Positions 4,842 through 7,114 of a stretch of DNA of 7,114 nt are shown piece by piece. How positions within the stretch are numbered: position 1 is the first letter of the stretch; each line of letters opens with the position of its first letter. A program made the position numbers and the translations under genes. Below the pieces are notes generated by a model. That model was not told the origin of the DNA, did no database searches, and saw nothing but the letters and a program-made list of their open reading frames with translations. The DNA is from Bacillota bacterium (GTDB taxonomy: Bacteria > Bacillota > Clostridia > Lachnospirales > Lachnospiraceae), in assembly GCA_023398615.1 (NCBI GenBank), contig JAEWSD010000028.1:1-7114 (forward strand), written 5' to 3'.

Positions 4842-7114
4842 TTAGAAACGGTTCTTCACCTTAAGCTGCAACTGATACAGCTTGTTTAAAGCGTCTACCG
4901 GAGTAATCCGGTTAAGATCCAGCTCCCTTAATTCCAGTATGACATCCTCATTGGAATCATAATCGAACAGGGACAACTGGTTCGGGAGATCATTGCTCTT
5001 TTTGTGACTTTTCACAGTAGCAGCAATTTCCCCGGCGGATTCCTTCAAGCTGTCCTCTTCCGGCTTCCGGTAGTCCGGTTCATGAATTGCCTTTGCTTTT
5101 TCCGCAATGTCATTCCTGCTTAATTCATCTACAATTTCACGTGCTCTTTTCAAGACGCCTTCCGGAACCCCGGCCAGCTTTGCCACCTGTATGCCGTAGC
5201 TCTTATCCGCCCCGCCCTTTACGATCTTGCGGAGGAATACGATATCCTCACCCTGTTCCTTTACCGCAATGCAGTAATTATTTACGCTGTCTATCTTGCC
5301 TTCCAGCTCCGTAAGTTCATGGTAATGAGTTGCAAACAGGGTCTTGGCACCTAAGAGCTTCGGGTTGCTGATATGCTCCACTACCGCCCAAGCAATGCTC
5401 AGCCCGTCAAAGGTACTGGTACCGCGGCCGATCTCGTCCAGGATTAAAAGGCTGTTTCCTGTTGCGTTGCGAAGGATGTTGGCGACCTCCGTCATCTCCA
5501 CCATGAAGGTGCTTTGCCCGGAGGCTAAGTCATCGGAAGCGCCGACCCTGGTAAAGATCCTGTCCACGATCCCGATATCTGCGCCGAATGCGGGTACGAA
5601 GCTGCCTATTTGTGCCATCAGCACAATTAGGGCGGTTTGCCGCATATATGTGGATTTCCCGGCCATATTCGGGCCTGTTATTATGGATACCCGCTTCTCC
5701 GTATTATTCAGGTATGTATCATTGGCGACAAACATATCGTTTGTAATCATGCGTTCGACTACCGGATGGCGCCCGTCCTTGATATCGATAATTCCGTCCG
5801 TATTGATAGAGGGACGGACGTAGTTGTTGCGTTCCGCCACGAAGGCCAGAGAGGTAAACACATCTATTTTGGCAATCGCTTTTGCCGTCTGCTGAATCCT
5901 GCCCACCTCATCGGCTATCCGGTCACGCACCTCGCAGAACAGATTATATTCCAGAGTAAAAAGCTTGTCCTCCGCACCGAGGATCACGTCTTCGAGTTCC
6001 TTTAATTCCGGAGTTGTATAACGCTCTGCATTCGATAAGGTCTGCTTCCGGATCCATTCGGGCGGTACAAGGTCCTGGTAGGAGTTTGTCACCTCCAGAT
6101 AGTATCCGAATACGCGGTTGAATTTCACCTTAAGGTTCTTGATGCCCGTTTTTTCTTTTTCCTTTGCTTCCAGTTCGGCAAGCCAGGTCTTCCCTTCTGT
6201 CTTGGCCGTCCTTAACCGGTCCACCTCCCCGTTAAAGCCTTCCTTTATAATTCCGCCCTCTTTCACGGCGATCGGCGGTTCCTCCTCGATTGCCCTTTCG
6301 ATTAAGGAATGGATATCGTCCAGGGGATCCAAAGCTTCATAAATGCCGTTTAACAGAGCGGTATTCGTATGCTTAAGCAGGTACTTGATATGCGGCAGCA
6401 TGGACAGGGAGGACTTGAAGGCTATCAGATCACGCGGATTCGCACTTTTATAGCTGATACGGCTGATCAGGCGCTCCAGGTCATAGATGGGATTCAGGTA
6501 TTCCTTGATTTCCTCTCTTGTAATGACATTCTCATTCAATTCGGCAATGGCATCCAGCCGTTCATTGATTTCCGTTCTGTCAATCAGCGGCTGTTCCAGA
6601 TAGTTCCTTAGGAGCCTTGCCCCCATTGCAGTTCTTGTTTTATCCAGAACCCAGAGGAGGGAGCCTCTTTTCTGCTTTTCGCGCAGTGTTTCAACCAATT
6701 CCAGGTTGCGTCTCGTAGAACTGTCAAGCAGCATATACCTACTGGTAATGTATGGGGTTATCCTGGTTAAATGGGCAAGGGAGTTCTTTTGTGTCTCATA
6801 CAGGTACTGCATAACGGCGCCCGCCGCTATGATTCCTATGGTATAATCCTTTAAACCGAGCCCGGAAAGGTCCGTCACGGCAAAATGCTTCTTTAAGGCG
6901 TCCATACACAGCTCATCGTCAAAATACCAGGGTTCCAGATCGGAAACGGAGATTTGGAGCCGGTTTCTCAAATCTTCGATATCTATGCCGCTCATCATAA
7001 AGGTGCTGTTGCAGATAATCTCCGAGGGATTAAACTTATTGATTTCGTCAATTAATTTTCGGTCGGAATCCACTTCTGTTACATAGAAATCACCGGTCGA
7101 CACATCTACGGTTG
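4842..7114 (-). CDS. mutS: DNA mismatch repair protein MutS (N-terminus outside window)
   Basis: MutS binds mismatches and small loops as a dimer and, with ATP, slides as a clamp and recruits MutL. The window holds the last 756 residues, numbered here from the first whole codon (7112). By comparison with the family, roughly 120-140 N-terminal residues are missing, including the mismatch-reading domain with its Phe-X-Glu motif. Present are the connector domain start (VSTGDFYVTE), the core (LDSSTRRNLELVETLREKQK), the clamp (YYLEVTNSYQDLVP), Walker A GPNMAGKS (480-487), the SGQSTFMVEMTEVANIL signature, Walker B LLILDEIGRG (D559, E560), ATHYHEL (594-600), and a C-terminal HhH-like end TPVDALNKLYQLQ. 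QLSLF (712-716) is a textbook beta-clamp-binding peptide. The gene ends with KNRF and TAA at 4844-4842, 87 nt before mutL. Truncation is by the window edge only; the frame is intact throughout. Confidence 0.97.
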   Translation of the reverse strand, partial: TVDVSTGDFYVTEVDSDRKLIDEINKFNPSEIICNSTFMMSGIDIEDLRNRLQISVSDLEPWYFDDELCMDALKKHFAVTDLSGLGLKDYTIGIIAAGAVMQYLYETQKNSLAHLTRITPYITSRYMLLDSSTRRNLELVETLREKQKRGSLLWVLDKTRTAMGARLLRNYLEQPLIDRTEINERLDAIAELNENVITREEIKEYLNPIYDLERLISRISYKSANPRDLIAFKSSLSMLPHIKYLLKHTNTALLNGIYEALDPLDDIHSLIERAIEEEPPIAVKEGGIIKEGFNGEVDRLRTAKTEGKTWLAELEAKEKEKTGIKNLKVKFNRVFGYYLEVTNSYQDLVPPEWIRKQTLSNAERYTTPELKELEDVILGAEDKLFTLEYNLFCEVRDRIADEVGRIQQTAKAIAKIDVFTSLAFVAERNNYVRPSINTDGIIDIKDGRHPVVERMITNDMFVANDTYLNNTEKRVSIITGPNMAGKSTYMRQTALIVLMAQIGSFVPAFGADIGIVDRIFTRVGASDDLASGQSTFMVEMTEVANILRNATGNSLLILDEIGRGTSTFDGLSIAWAVVEHISNPKLLGAKTLFATHYHELTELEGKIDSVNNYCIAVKEQGEDIVFLRKIVKGGADKSYGIQVAKLAGVPEGVLKRAREIVDELSRNDIAEKAKAIHEPDYRKPEEDSLKESAGEIAATVKSHKKSNDLPNQLSLFDYDSNEDVILELRELDLNRITPVDALNKLYQLQLKVKNRF

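Noticed and set aside
5087..6611. Several plus-strand open frames opposite mutS
   Set aside because: Antisense to an intact conserved ATPase gene, with no binding sites or recognisable domains.
1..7114. CRISPR array, tRNA or rRNA gene, transposase, phage or toxin-antitoxin module
   Set aside because: I found no regularly spaced repeats, cloverleaf pattern, rRNA-like sequence or matching protein motifs; the window is mostly ordinary core genes.

Overview
The window is a stretch of bacterial chromosome in which every recognisable gene lies on the minus strand. Reading in the direction of transcription (right to left), it carries the 3' three quarters of mutS (cut by the right edge), mutL, miaA, a PLP-dependent 'methionine gamma-lyase / aluminium resistance' family gene (ynbB-like), a roughly 450-base AT-rich intergenic stretch, and the first 28 or so codons of an ECF-type sigma factor cut by the left edge. 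The gene order mutS-mutL-miaA-ynbB, the MutS and MutL sequence types, the GGAGG/AGGAAG ribosome binding sites and the use of TTG/GTG starts point to a low-to-moderate GC Firmicute. My best guess is a clostridial organism near Lachnospiraceae; this is inference from family resemblance, not a database result.

The right part (about 2832-7114) is the mismatch repair module. The MutS part keeps the connector, lever/clamp and ATPase domains and a C-terminal QLSLF clamp-binding peptide. MutL is of the endonuclease-bearing (MutH-independent) type, with an intact DQHA(X)2E(X)4E motif. The two genes are separated by 87 bases that are unusually structured: a perfect 10-bp hairpin just after the mutS stop, then two interleaved perfect inverted repeats that can form an H-type pseudoknot ending 3 nt before the mutL Shine-Dalgarno. 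MutL appears to start at TTG.

The middle (541-2794) carries miaA (tRNA i6A37 prenyl transfer) and the ynbB-like gene. They overlap by 11 bases, which suggests translational coupling. Together with mutS and mutL the four genes look like one transcription unit, but no promoter for it lies in the window.

The left part (1-540) is not empty. It holds four copies of a short motif (TGTTACAGTTCAGC on the minus strand), one of them the arm of a 32-nt hairpin. A second independent hairpin and a 16-bp palindrome follow. There is also a short, apparently frameshifted membrane-protein remnant, then the start of the sigma factor gene. No wholly new system is evident. The most unusual signals are the mutL leader structure and the repeat cluster between ynbB and the sigma gene.
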